This document shows, piece after piece, positions 53,756 through 61,287 of a stretch of 64,000 bases of DNA. Position numbers and translations under genes: made by a program. Every line of letters starts with the position of its first letter. Position 1 is the first letter of the stretch. The stretch comes from Flavihumibacter stibioxidans. Its GTDB lineage: Bacteria > Bacteroidota > Bacteroidia > Chitinophagales > Chitinophagaceae. The stretch covers positions 1,116,001 to 1,180,000 of the forward strand of contig NZ_MBUA01000001.1 of the NCBI RefSeq assembly GCF_014332695.1, read 5' to 3'. The notes beneath the pieces were generated by a model. The model made no database searches, had not been told where the DNA came from, and worked only from the letters and a program-made list of their open reading frames with translations.

Positions 53756-54046
53756 ATGGAACTGACAAATGATATGATCGGACAGCTTGCCAACCTGGCC
53801 AGGCTGGAATTTGATGAAAAGGACACTGCCCAGATCAGGGATGACCTGGCCCGGATGATTTCTTTTGTGGAGCAACTGCAGGAATTGGACACTGCGGGTG
53901 TAGAACCCCTTTTGCATATGACCGAAAACCTGGATGTGTTGCGGGCCGATGAAATTTCAGGTTCCATGGATCGGAAAACCGCGCTCGAAATCGCGCCGGA
54001 CGCAGATCAGCAATATTTTTATGTGCCTAAAGTGATCAAAAAATAA
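53756..54046 (+). CDS. gatC: Asp-tRNA(Asn)/Glu-tRNA(Gln) amidotransferase subunit C
   Basis: A small subunit that stabilises the GatAB amidotransferase, which converts misacylated Glu-tRNA(Gln) and Asp-tRNA(Asn). The 96 residues match family size and pattern: [49 protein letters not shown], then DVLRADE and the C-terminal FYVPKVIKK. gatA and gatB are not in this window, as is usual when the subunits are scattered. It is followed after one base by an ABC ATPase gene, so the two are co-transcribed. Confidence 0.94.
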   Translation: MELTNDMIGQLANLARLEFDEKDTAQIRDDLARMISFVEQLQELDTAGVEPLLHMTENLDVLRADEISGSMDRKTALEIAPDADQQYFYVPKVIKK

Positions 54047-54047
54047 T

Positions 54048-54761
54048 ATGTCGCAACCGATCATCCACCTTGAATCCATTGAAAAGAGCTATTATATGGG
54101 CAAACAGGCGATCCCGGTCTTAAAAGGGATTTCGCTAGACATTTTCAAAAACGAATATGTTGCCCTGATGGGACCATCCGGTTCGGGAAAGAGTACGCTG
54201 ATGAATATCCTTGGATGTCTCGATTCGCCCACTTCGGGAAGGTATATCCTGAACGGGCAGGATGTGAGCACAATGGTAGATGATGAACTGGCGGCAGTCA
54301 GGAATAAGGAGATCGGATTCGTTTTCCAGCAGTTCAACCTGTTACCAAGGCTGACGGCTGCCGAAAACGTTGCACTTCCCCTCGTGTATGCCGGACTGCC
54401 CAAAAAACAACGCAATGAAATAGCGCTGGACGTGTTGAATAAAGTGGGACTGGCGGACAGGAGCCATCACAAGCCCAATGAAATGAGTGGTGGCCAGTGC
54501 CAACGGGTAGCCATTGCCAGGGCCCTTGTCAATAACCCATCCCTCATCCTTGCAGATGAGCCCACCGGTAACCTCGATTCCAAAACTTCAGCGGAAATCA
54601 TGGACATTTTTGGTAAAATCCAGTCGTCCGGAAATACCGTGGTGCTGGTTACCCATGAAGAGGATATTGCCCACCATGCCCACCGGATTGTAAGGCTGAG
54701 GGACGGACTGATTGAAACGGATAAGCGCAATCCCCAGCCTTCCCTGGCCGGGATGCACTAA
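54048..54761 (+). CDS. ABC transporter ATPase, MacB/LolD type
   Basis: The nucleotide-binding subunit of a transporter or mechanotransmission system of the MacB/LolD class. The 237 residues have all motifs: Walker [12 protein letters not shown] near 42, the Q-loop [19 protein letters not shown], the signature [15 protein letters not shown] (SGGQ), Walker [17 protein letters not shown], and the switch histidine in VLVTHEED. No permease gene lies beside it, so its FtsX-like partner is elsewhere. The one-base gap to gatC suggests coupled translation. The substrate cannot be assigned. Confidence 0.92.
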   Translation: MSQPIIHLESIEKSYYMGKQAIPVLKGISLDIFKNEYVALMGPSGSGKSTLMNILGCLDSPTSGRYILNGQDVSTMVDDELAAVRNKEIGFVFQQFNLLPRLTAAENVALPLVYAGLPKKQRNEIALDVLNKVGLADRSHHKPNEMSGGQCQRVAIARALVNNPSLILADEPTGNLDSKTSAEIMDIFGKIQSSGNTVVLVTHEEDIAHHAHRIVRLRDGLIETDKRNPQPSLAGMH

Positions 54762-54777
54762 GAAATAGGCCATTTAC

Positions 54778-54804
54778 GCAACAATGAGTTCAGTTTATTG
54801 TTGC
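54778..54804. repeat. Inverted repeat between ABC ATPase and adenosyltransferase genes
   Basis: A perfect 8-bp inverted repeat, GCAACAAT and ATTGTTGC, separated by 11 bases, with no T-run. It may be a weak operator or RNA hairpin. Confidence 0.3.
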
Positions 54805-54826
54805 ATGACCAATTAGTTTCTACCTT

Positions 54827-55387
54827 ATGGCACTTAAGATTTATACAAAAACCGGTGATGCCGGTAAAACCTCACTAATTGGCGGAACAAAAGTTCCCAA
54901 AAGCCATATCAGGATTGAGACCTATGGCACAGTGGATGAGCTGAATTCCTATATTGGCTTTTGTAATGACCTGCTTACAGATGAAGCATCGCGCCTGATG
55001 ATGAGAGAGATTCAGGACCGGTTATTTACCATTGGCTCTTCCCTGGCATGTGATCCTGAGAAAGAAACCCTGATGAAGATACCCGACCTGAAAGAGTCTG
55101 ATATCACCTTGCTGGAACAGGAAATCGACCGAATGAATGAAGGAATGCCCCAGATGCGATTTTTCATCTTACCAGGAGGGCACCAGGCTGTATCTTCCCT
55201 GCATATTGCCCGCTGTGTTTGTCGCCGGGCGGAAAGACATTGTGTTCACCTGCAACAGGAAAATCTTTTTGTAGAACCCCTTGTAATCAAATATCTCAAC
55301 CGCCTGAGCGACTATATATTCGTACTCAGCCGATATACCGGCCATTTGCTTGGGGTGGAAGAAATTCCGTGGAAGCCGAGAGTTTAA
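54827..55387 (+). CDS. Cob(I)alamin adenosyltransferase, PduO type
   Basis: Transfers the adenosyl group of ATP to cob(I)alamin to form coenzyme B12. The 186-residue helical-bundle protein has the ATP-binding N-terminus KIYTKTGDAGKTSLIGGTKVPKSHIRIETYGTVDELNSYIG, the central FFILPGGHQAVSSLHIARCVCRRAER with the conserved arginines, and the C-terminal KYLNRLSDYIFVLSRY. This is the MMAB/PduO class, distinct from CobA. No cobalamin riboswitch is seen upstream. Adenosylcobalamin would serve enzymes such as methylmalonyl-CoA mutase encoded elsewhere. Confidence 0.94.
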   Translation: MALKIYTKTGDAGKTSLIGGTKVPKSHIRIETYGTVDELNSYIGFCNDLLTDEASRLMMREIQDRLFTIGSSLACDPEKETLMKIPDLKESDITLLEQEIDRMNEGMPQMRFFILPGGHQAVSSLHIARCVCRRAERHCVHLQQENLFVEPLVIKYLNRLSDYIFVLSRYTGHLLGVEEIPWKPRV

Positions 55388-55394
55388 CCGGCAT

Positions 55395-56054
55395 TCATAT
55401 ACCTGCAATCATCTTCCCGTCTTTCATATGCAGCACCCTGTCGCTCATTTGGGCGAGCTCTTCGTTGTGCGTAACGATCAGGAAGGTTTGGTTGAATTCA
55501 CTTCTGAGGCTGAAAAATAAATCGTGGAGGTCGCGGGCATTGGCAGAATCGAGGTTTCCGGTGGGTTCATCGGCAAAGACGATCCGGGGATCATTGATCA
55601 GGGCCCTGGCCACAGCCACCCGCTGCTGTTCACCGCCTGACAGTGCCTGGGGCTTGTTATCAATCCGGTGGCCCAATCCCAGGTGCTTCAGCAATTTTTC
55701 CGCTCTTTCCTCCACTTCTTTTTTGGGCCTGTCTGCGATCCAGCCCGGGATACAAACATTTTCGAGTGCAGTAAACTCCGGCAATAGATGGTGAAACTGG
55801 AAAACAAAACCGATATACCGATTCCTGAATGCGGCAATTTGACGGTCGCTCAAATTGGTTATCATTGTGTTATTCAGGGTGATTTCGCCCTCGTCCGGCT
55901 TGTCAAGGGTGCCCAGGATATGCAGCAGGGTGCTCTTTCCAGCGCCGGAGGAACCTACAATACTTACAATTTCTCCGGGTTTAATATCTATGTCAACCCC
56001 CTTCAGTACCTGTACGGCACCATATTTCTTATGGATATTTCTAGCCTGCAGCAT
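55395..56054 (-). CDS. lolD: Lipoprotein-releasing ABC ATPase, LolD type
   Basis: The ATPase expected to power release of outer-membrane lipoproteins from the inner membrane. The 219 residues begin MLQARNIHKKYGAVQVLKGVDIDI and carry Walker A GSSGAGKSTLL, the Q-loop GFVFQFHHLLPEFTALENV (the FHHLLPEF form is usual for LolD), the signature LSGGEQQRVAVARAL, Walker [16 protein letters not shown], and the switch histidine in LIVTHNEEL. The permease gene is not adjacent. It is convergent with the adenosyltransferase gene (7-base gap) and divergent from the DUF2795 gene. Confidence 0.9.
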   Translation of the reverse strand: MLQARNIHKKYGAVQVLKGVDIDIKPGEIVSIVGSSGAGKSTLLHILGTLDKPDEGEITLNNTMITNLSDRQIAAFRNRYIGFVFQFHHLLPEFTALENVCIPGWIADRPKKEVEERAEKLLKHLGLGHRIDNKPQALSGGEQQRVAVARALINDPRIVFADEPTGNLDSANARDLHDLFFSLRSEFNQTFLIVTHNEELAQMSDRVLHMKDGKMIAGI

Positions 56055-56174
56055 TCAAGTAAAATTCGCTCTAAGATATTTATACGAAGCAACAATATTA
56101 AGCGTTGTATTCCGAAAGGATTTGGAAATTTCGTTTTAACCCCTACATTTGCCGAAAATTTAAAACCACTACAG

Positions 56175-56396
56175 ATGTTCTGGACTCTAGAATTGGCATC
56201 CTATCTGGAAGACGCTCCCTGGCCCGCCACCAAAGATGAACTGATCGACTATGCTATCCGCAGTGGTGCCCCCATTGAAGTGGTAGAAAACCTCCAGGAA
56301 CTGGAAGATGAAGGTGAAATCTATGAGGGGATTGACGACATTTGGCCCGATTACCCTTCTCAGGAAGACTTCTTCTTCAATGAAGATGAATACTAG
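56175..56396 (+). CDS. DUF2795 small acidic protein
   Basis: A 73-residue acidic protein of unknown function. It begins MFWTLELASYLEDAPWPATKDELIDYAIRSGAPIEVVENLQEL and ends with a very acidic aromatic tail (DDIWPDYPSQEDFFFNEDEY). This matches the short DUF2795 proteins conserved across Bacteroidota. A much longer frame open from 55788 is an artefact: it runs antisense through lolD. The ATG at 56175 starts the conserved part. The stop codon is followed at once by GTGAAT-type repeats and a terminator. Confidence 0.88.
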   Translation: MFWTLELASYLEDAPWPATKDELIDYAIRSGAPIEVVENLQELEDEGEIYEGIDDIWPDYPSQEDFFFNEDEY

Positions 56397-56427
56397 AATG
56401 GTGAATCGTGAAAGGTGAATCGTGAAG
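56396..56427. repeat. GGTGAATC-type 3'-UTR repeat, DUF2795 gene
   Basis: GAATGGTGAATCGTGAAAGGTGAATCGTGAAG-like tandem units begin at the stop codon and precede the shared terminator. The motif is the same as after citrate synthase, fabI and the zinc-ribbon gene. Confidence 0.68.
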
Positions 56428-56447
56428 GGAGTCCCCCTGAAAATATT

Positions 56448-56476
56448 AAAAGCTACCATTCTGGTAGCTTTTTTTA
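56448..56476. terminator. Bidirectional terminator with GCTACC stem
   Basis: A 10-bp stem, AAAGCTACCA (56449-56458) with TGGTAGCTTT (56462-56471), a 3-base loop and a T-run on the plus side. It serves the DUF2795 gene and, with its A-rich left flank, probably also the convergent fabI. Its stem core GCTACC recurs at 59126. Confidence 0.85.
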
Positions 56477-56480
56477 TATC

Positions 56481-56510
56481 ATTCACTATTCACCATTCAC
56501 TATTCCACCC
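56481..56510. repeat. GTGAATG-type repeat at the fabI 3' end
   Basis: Tandem ATTCACTATTCACCATTCAC-type units. On the coding strand GTGAATG units follow the fabI stop codon (56500-56502) directly; the repeat includes the stop and the last codons. Confidence 0.68.
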
Positions 56511-57315
56511 CCAGTTTGGTCATCACTTCCATGCTGACTCCCGTTGTTGAATAACCGCCATCGTGGAAGAGATTCTGCATGGTAACCATGCGGGTAAGGT
56601 CAGAGAACAGTGTAATGCAATAGTTGGCACAGTCGTCTGCAGTTGCATTTCCGAGCGGTGCAATGGCGTTTGCATAATCGTAGAAATCTCCGAAACCCTT
56701 GATTCCGGTGCCAGCCGTGGTTTTGGTGGGTGACTGGGACAGGGTGTTGATACGCACTTTTTTCTGCATCCCATAGTGGTAACCAAAGCTGCGGGCAATG
56801 GACTCAAGCATGGCTTTGATATCAGCCATATCGGTATAGAAAGGATAGGTACGCTGTGCCGCCATATAGGTAAGGGCTACAACACTGCCCCACTCGTTCA
56901 TGGCATCAAGTTTCCAGGCAACACTCAGCATTTTATGCAGCGACATAGCTGATACATCAATGCCTTTCTGGAAATAATCATAGTTCAGTTCGGGATAGGC
57001 GATGTTTTTACGGATGTTCACACTCATCCCGATTGAATGCAGGATAAAATCAATTTTACCACCCAGAACTTCCTGGGATTTGGTAAACAGGTGGGTCAGT
57101 TCGTCAATATTGGTGGCATCGGCGGGAATGATTTCAGAACCGGTTTTTTCAGCCAGCTTCTTGATTTCACCCATACGCATCGCGATTGGCGCATTGGTCA
57201 GCACAAAAGTCGCGCCTTCTTCATGGGCCTTTTCGGCAACCTTCCAGGCAATGGAATTTTCGTCAAGTGCTCCGGTAATGATTCCGCGTTTTCCTTTCAA
57301 TAAATTATACGCCAT
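56500..57315 (-). CDS. fabI: Enoyl-[acyl-carrier-protein] reductase (NADH)
   Basis: Reduces the enoyl-ACP double bond, the last step of each fatty acid elongation cycle, and is the usual triclosan target. The 271-residue SDR protein begins MAYNLLKGKRGIITGALDENSIAWKVAEKAHEEGA, the divergent cofactor loop typical of FabI. It has the catalytic Tyr-x6-Lys in TYPFYTDMADIKAMLESIARSFGYHYG and the substrate loop with TLSQSPTKTTAGTGIKGF. Its final codons and stop lie inside a GTGAATG repeat. It lies 49 bases downstream of recN across a short TTGAAGTTA-type repeat. Confidence 0.95.
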   Translation of the reverse strand: MAYNLLKGKRGIITGALDENSIAWKVAEKAHEEGATFVLTNAPIAMRMGEIKKLAEKTGSEIIPADATNIDELTHLFTKSQEVLGGKIDFILHSIGMSVNIRKNIAYPELNYDYFQKGIDVSAMSLHKMLSVAWKLDAMNEWGSVVALTYMAAQRTYPFYTDMADIKAMLESIARSFGYHYGMQKKVRINTLSQSPTKTTAGTGIKGFGDFYDYANAIAPLGNATADDCANYCITLFSDLTRMVTMQNLFHDGGYSTTGVSMEVMTKLGVE

Positions 57316-57323
57316 ATAACAAG

Positions 57324-57354
57324 TTTGAAGTTAAATTTTTGAAGTTAGAAGTTG
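57324..57354. repeat. TTGAAGTTA tandem-like repeat between recN and fabI
   Basis: TTGAAGTTA occurs at 57324-57332 and 57339-57347, followed by a degenerate GAAGTTGGG. It is of unknown role and fills most of the 49-base gap between the two genes. Confidence 0.45.
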
Positions 57355-57364
57355 GGCAAAACTA

Positions 57365-59020
57365 CTATTTCATTATCATTTCACGTGCATTTTCCATGGC
57401 GGCGGCAGTTGGTTTTTCACCACTCAGCATTTGTGCAATAGCAGTAATTCGTTCCTCTCTGTCCAACTCACGTATATTGGTACTGATGGTTTTCCCGGCA
57501 GCCTGTTTGAAAACAAACAGGTGACGGTCGGCTTTACCTGCAATTTGTGGTTGGTGCGTAATACAAATCACCTGCCTTGCTGCGGCCAGTTCTTTCATGA
57601 TCAGCCCAACCTGGCGGCTGGCCTCCCCCGATATACCTGTATCGATCTCATCAAAAATCAGTGTTGGCAGGTCAATTTTTCCTGCCACCAGTGATTTTAT
57701 ACAAAGCATCAGTCTGCTGAGTTCCCCTCCACTGGCAACCTTCCGGAGTGAAGAAAACTGATTGCTTTTATTACCATCAAACAGAAAATCAATGGCATCT
57801 GTACCACTAATGGAGGGTTCTGCAGGATCAAGCTGCACTTTCAATCTTGCATTGGGCATTCCCACCCTGGCGAGCAATTCGTTCACCTGCTTTTCCAGCG
57901 AGGGCACCTGTTTTTTCCTGGCAGCACTGATAGAATCTGCCAGGCGCAACATATCTGCTTCAGAGGCCTGAAGCTGTTTCTGCAAGGCAAGTATCTGATC
58001 ATCCAGTTGCTCAATTGCCAACAGTTTCACCGAGAGTTCATCCATAAGAGCCAGTAACTCGCGGGTAGTCTGAACCCCATGCTTTTTCAGCAGGCGATAG
58101 CCCGTATTCAACCTTTCGTTTATCTCTTCAATGCGCCCGGCATCGTGACTGATTTTATCAGCCTGGTGCTCTGCTTCTTCAGCAATATCAGCCAGTTCAA
58201 TATAACAGGCCTGAATCCTCGCAGACAAATCCGCGACAGCAGCCAATGGGTTGACAAATGGCTGAAGCTGCTGGTGCATTTGCTTTAAAACCTGCACCAG
58301 GGGTGTTTCCTGGCCTTTCAGGTGTTCATACACATTTGTCAGTGCCGATTTGATTCCTTCCGCACTGTTCAGAAGTTTAAGTTCATCTTCCAGGCCTTCC
58401 AGTTCATCGGGCTTAAACGAGGCTTCTTCCAGTTCGTTATACAAAAAGCGATGATAATCCTGTTCACGGTTGCTGTTATCTTTTCGTTCCTGCAATACTG
58501 TTAGTTCCCTCCGGGTATCCTGCCACGCGCGGAATGATTTACGGTACCTGGCAAGATTGTGCTCATTACCCGACATGGCGTCAACCACAGTCAGCTGGAA
58601 ACCCGTATCGGCCAATGACAGCGTATCAAACTGGTGATGAAGGTCCACCAGCCGGCTGGTAAGGGCCTGTAATTGCCCCAGGGTTACCGGGGTATCATTG
58701 ACGAATGCCCTTGATTTGCCATTTACGGCAATTTCCCTGCGGATCACCAACTCGGCATTGATATCAAGATCATTCTCCTCCAGGAAATGGATCACTCCCG
58801 GTTTATTTGATACGAGGAATACACCCTCTACAAAACATTTTTTATCCTTGTTCAGCACCATGCTGCTGTCGGCCCTTTCGCCCAGGATCAGGGAAAGCGC
58901 ACCCATCAGGATGGATTTACCTGCACCTGTTTCACCTGTAATGATATTGAGCCCCGCGTCAAAGCGGATCACCAGGTCATCGATGATGGCATAATTTTGT
59001 ATATGCAGTTCCTGCAACAT
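57365..59020 (-). CDS. recN: DNA repair protein RecN
   Basis: An SMC-like ATPase that gathers DNA at double-strand breaks for recombinational repair. The 551 residues have Walker A in NIITGETGAGKSILMGALSL near residue 30, the conserved LVDLHHQFDTLSL, and a long coiled-coil middle (about 150-380). The ABC signature follows in KVASGGELSRLMLCIKSL, and Walker B in LPTLIFDEIDTGISGEAS near 455, then CITHQPQIAGKADRHLFV. The length is typical. It lies downstream of the zinc-ribbon gene on the same strand, separated by a terminator. Confidence 0.95.
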   Translation of the reverse strand: MLQELHIQNYAIIDDLVIRFDAGLNIITGETGAGKSILMGALSLILGERADSSMVLNKDKKCFVEGVFLVSNKPGVIHFLEENDLDINAELVIRREIAVNGKSRAFVNDTPVTLGQLQALTSRLVDLHHQFDTLSLADTGFQLTVVDAMSGNEHNLARYRKSFRAWQDTRRELTVLQERKDNSNREQDYHRFLYNELEEASFKPDELEGLEDELKLLNSAEGIKSALTNVYEHLKGQETPLVQVLKQMHQQLQPFVNPLAAVADLSARIQACYIELADIAEEAEHQADKISHDAGRIEEINERLNTGYRLLKKHGVQTTRELLALMDELSVKLLAIEQLDDQILALQKQLQASEADMLRLADSISAARKKQVPSLEKQVNELLARVGMPNARLKVQLDPAEPSISGTDAIDFLFDGNKSNQFSSLRKVASGGELSRLMLCIKSLVAGKIDLPTLIFDEIDTGISGEASRQVGLIMKELAAARQVICITHQPQIAGKADRHLFVFKQAAGKTISTNIRELDREERITAIAQMLSGEKPTAAAMENAREMIMK

Positions 59021-59120
59021 ATTCTGATATGAGGGGGCAATTTATGCAATTGGAAAATGCCTTTGGCAGAAGGGGCATAAATTAAGGGAAAAAACGGGGG
59101 CAATGGGGCAATGGGTCAAT

Positions 59121-59145
59121 AAAAAAAGCTACCCGGTGGTAGCTT
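59121..59145 (-). terminator. Terminator with GCTACC stem after the zinc-ribbon gene
   Basis: An 8-bp stem, AAGCTACC (59126-59133) with GGTAGCTT (59138-59145). On the minus strand it is followed by a run of T. The stem core is the same as that of the terminator at 56448. Confidence 0.8.
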
Positions 59146-59166
59146 CCTATTACAAAGTCTTTCATC

Positions 59167-59210
59167 ATTCACCATTCACCCATTCACCCATTCACCCATT
59201 CACTACTTCA
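59167..59210. repeat. GGGTGAAT tandem repeat after the zinc-ribbon gene
   Basis: Five tandem ATTCACC(C) units and a degenerate sixth on the plus strand. On the coding strand GTGAATGG units follow the stop codon (59203-59205) directly and precede the terminator. This is the longest copy of the family in the window. Confidence 0.72.
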
Positions 59211-59958
59211 CTTCCACTCCGTCGTTCAGGTCGTTGTCAACCAGGATACGGCCGCAGTTCTCGCAAACGATGATCTTCTTACGCTGCTTGATCTCGCTCT
59301 GGCGCTGGGGGGGGATCGCATTAAAGCAACCACCGCAGGCATCACGAAGTACAGGAACTACTGCCAAACCGTTGCGGTAATTGCCACGGATCCTGTCATA
59401 GGAATGCAGTAAACGGCTATCAACCTTTTCACGTGCATCAGCCGCCATTTTGTTGAAATGTTTTTCCTCAGCTTCAGTAGTTGCGATGATCTTTTCCAGT
59501 TCATCCTTTTTATGCTTCAGCACACCTTCCTTGGTGGCGATGGTCTTCTTGGCCTTGTCGAGTCCAACTACTTTGTCGGATATCTCTTCATTGGCATCCT
59601 TGATATGCTTTTCAGCCAGCTTAACTTCAAGCTGCTGCATTTCAATTTCCTTGTTGATGGCTTCAAACTCGCGGCTGTTCTTTACATTGGTGCTCTGCTT
59701 CTCGTATTTCTTGATCAGCGCTTCTGACTCCTTGATGGCTTCCTTCTTCTGGTTGATGAATTCATTGATGCCATTGATCTCTTCTTCGATACGGGTCTGG
59801 CGAGCGTGCAGGCCCTGGATCTCATCTTCCAGATCGCTCACTTCCATCGGCAATTCCCCTTTCAGGATCTGGAATTCGTCGATCTTGGATTCGATCTTCT
59901 GCAATGTTACCAGTGAAACCAGTTTTTCTTCAACCGAAAAGTCTTTTACAGTTGCCAT
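59203..59958 (-). CDS. Coiled-coil protein with C4 zinc ribbon
   Basis: A 251-residue protein with a long coiled coil (about 30-185) and a C-terminal zinc ribbon, CGGCFNAIPPQRQSEIKQ followed by IIVCENCGRILVD, giving two CxxC pairs. It belongs to the widespread bacterial DUF164-type family. Its role is not settled; proposed roles elsewhere include RNA or nucleic-acid transactions and secretion-associated chaperoning. It lies 14 bases downstream of the Nif3-like gene and is probably co-transcribed with it, a pairing that recurs in many bacteria. The gene ends at a GTGAATG repeat. Confidence 0.9.
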   Translation of the reverse strand: MATVKDFSVEEKLVSLVTLQKIESKIDEFQILKGELPMEVSDLEDEIQGLHARQTRIEEEINGINEFINQKKEAIKESEALIKKYEKQSTNVKNSREFEAINKEIEMQQLEVKLAEKHIKDANEEISDKVVGLDKAKKTIATKEGVLKHKKDELEKIIATTEAEEKHFNKMAADAREKVDSRLLHSYDRIRGNYRNGLAVVPVLRDACGGCFNAIPPQRQSEIKQRKKIIVCENCGRILVDNDLNDGVEVK

Positions 59959-59972
59959 ATTTGCTTTTGTAA

Positions 59973-61070
59973 TTAGATATAATAATTCACCGGGTTGGTT
60001 CGCACCCCCGTTTTGAAGACGGCAAAGGTAGGAAATTTTTCTGCCAAAATATCATATAGCAGGTCTACGGTGTATTGTTCGCTCTCAAAATGCCCAACAT
60101 CCGCAATAACAAGCCTGTCATTGGCATCAAAAAACTCATGGTACTTCATGTCACCGGTAATATAAATATCAGCTTTCAATTGTAATGCGTTGTTAACCAA
60201 GAAACTACCTGCACCACCACAGAAAGCCACCCGCTGGACCGGTTTTCCCGTAAAAGGGGTATGGCGGATAACAGGTACCCTGAAAACATTTTTCAACCGC
60301 TCAAGAAATGCGGTTTCGGCAACAGGTTCGGGTAATTCCCCTATTATTCCTGTCCCAACCATATCAAAAGAATTGGTCAGTGAAATCAGGTCATAAGCCA
60401 CTTCTTCATACGGGTGACTTGACTTAAGGGCAGCAATCATGGCTGGTTCCAGATAAGCGGGGAAGACCATTTCGAGTTTTACTTCCGGCTCCAGGTGTCT
60501 TTTCCCGATTTCCCCCACAAAAGGATTGGCATGGTCACCTGCCCTGAAACTCCCCTCTCCTTCTGACTGAAAACTGCATTCACTGTATTGCCCGATTTGG
60601 CCGCCACCAGCGGCAAAAAGTGCGCTGCGGACCTGTTCAAGGTGTGCCGGGGGCACAAAAGTGTACAGCTTTCTGAGGGTGTTTTGCCTGGGAGCCATAA
60701 CCCGGCGGTTCAGCAGGCCAAGTATGTCCGCGATCCTGCCATTCACTCCATCCATGACATTGTCGAGATTGGTATGGATGGCATAAATCGCGATATCGTT
60801 TTTTATGGCAGCTATCACAGCTTTTTCAACATAATTCTTTCCATTGATCTTTTTGAGGCCCGAGAACACAATGGGATGATGAGCTACTATAAGGTTGGCA
60901 CCCCTTGCTTTCGCTTCCAGTACCACTGCTTCGGTTGCATCCAGTGCCACCACAATTCCCGAGCAATGCCAGCCCGGCTCGCCTGTCAGCAGGCCCGCAT
61001 TATCATATGACTCCTGGTAAACGGGAGGTGCAAAACTTTCCAGCCCGGCAATTATATTACTGATAATCAT
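59973..61070 (-). CDS. Nif3-like dinuclear metal centre protein
   Basis: A protein of the Nif3/YbgI family, which forms a toroidal hexamer with a two-metal site. The 365 residues are of the long form with a PII-like inserted domain (about 135-235, with LRKLYTFVPPAHLEQVRSALFAAGGGQIGQYSECSF). Metal ligands are expected in LIVAHHPIVFSGLKK, AIHTNLDNVMDGVN and VIADVGHFESEQYTVDLL. A GTP cyclohydrolase-like role has been proposed for relatives, but function is not established. It precedes the zinc-ribbon gene. The start MIISNIIAGLESFAPP is the only sensible one. Confidence 0.92.
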   Translation of the reverse strand: MIISNIIAGLESFAPPVYQESYDNAGLLTGEPGWHCSGIVVALDATEAVVLEAKARGANLIVAHHPIVFSGLKKINGKNYVEKAVIAAIKNDIAIYAIHTNLDNVMDGVNGRIADILGLLNRRVMAPRQNTLRKLYTFVPPAHLEQVRSALFAAGGGQIGQYSECSFQSEGEGSFRAGDHANPFVGEIGKRHLEPEVKLEMVFPAYLEPAMIAALKSSHPYEEVAYDLISLTNSFDMVGTGIIGELPEPVAETAFLERLKNVFRVPVIRHTPFTGKPVQRVAFCGGAGSFLVNNALQLKADIYITGDMKYHEFFDANDRLVIADVGHFESEQYTVDLLYDILAEKFPTFAVFKTGVRTNPVNYYI

Positions 61071-61287
61071 GAAACAAAGATAACCTGTGGAGATTCAAAA
61101 TTTACCGCCGGTTCTGATCACAAAGAGGTACTTCCCCTGGTTTTTTAAATAAACCGCCTCACCCCAAGAGGCCAAACCAGCCTGATTTGGGGAATTGGCA
61201 GGTGGCCACTGTCAGGTCCTGATATCTTAAATAAGCCAATGGCCTTTAAGCCCGAATCCTTAGATTGCATCAGGAAACTCCGGTTCT

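Noticed and set aside
54827-55387. Cobalamin riboswitch upstream of the adenosyltransferase
   Set aside because: The 65-base gap is too short for the aptamer and shows no B12-box-like sequence.
59167-59210. Tandem ATTCACCC units considered as a CRISPR array
   Set aside because: Units are 7-8 bases with no unique spacers, and there are no cas genes; it is a short tandem repeat in a 3'-UTR.
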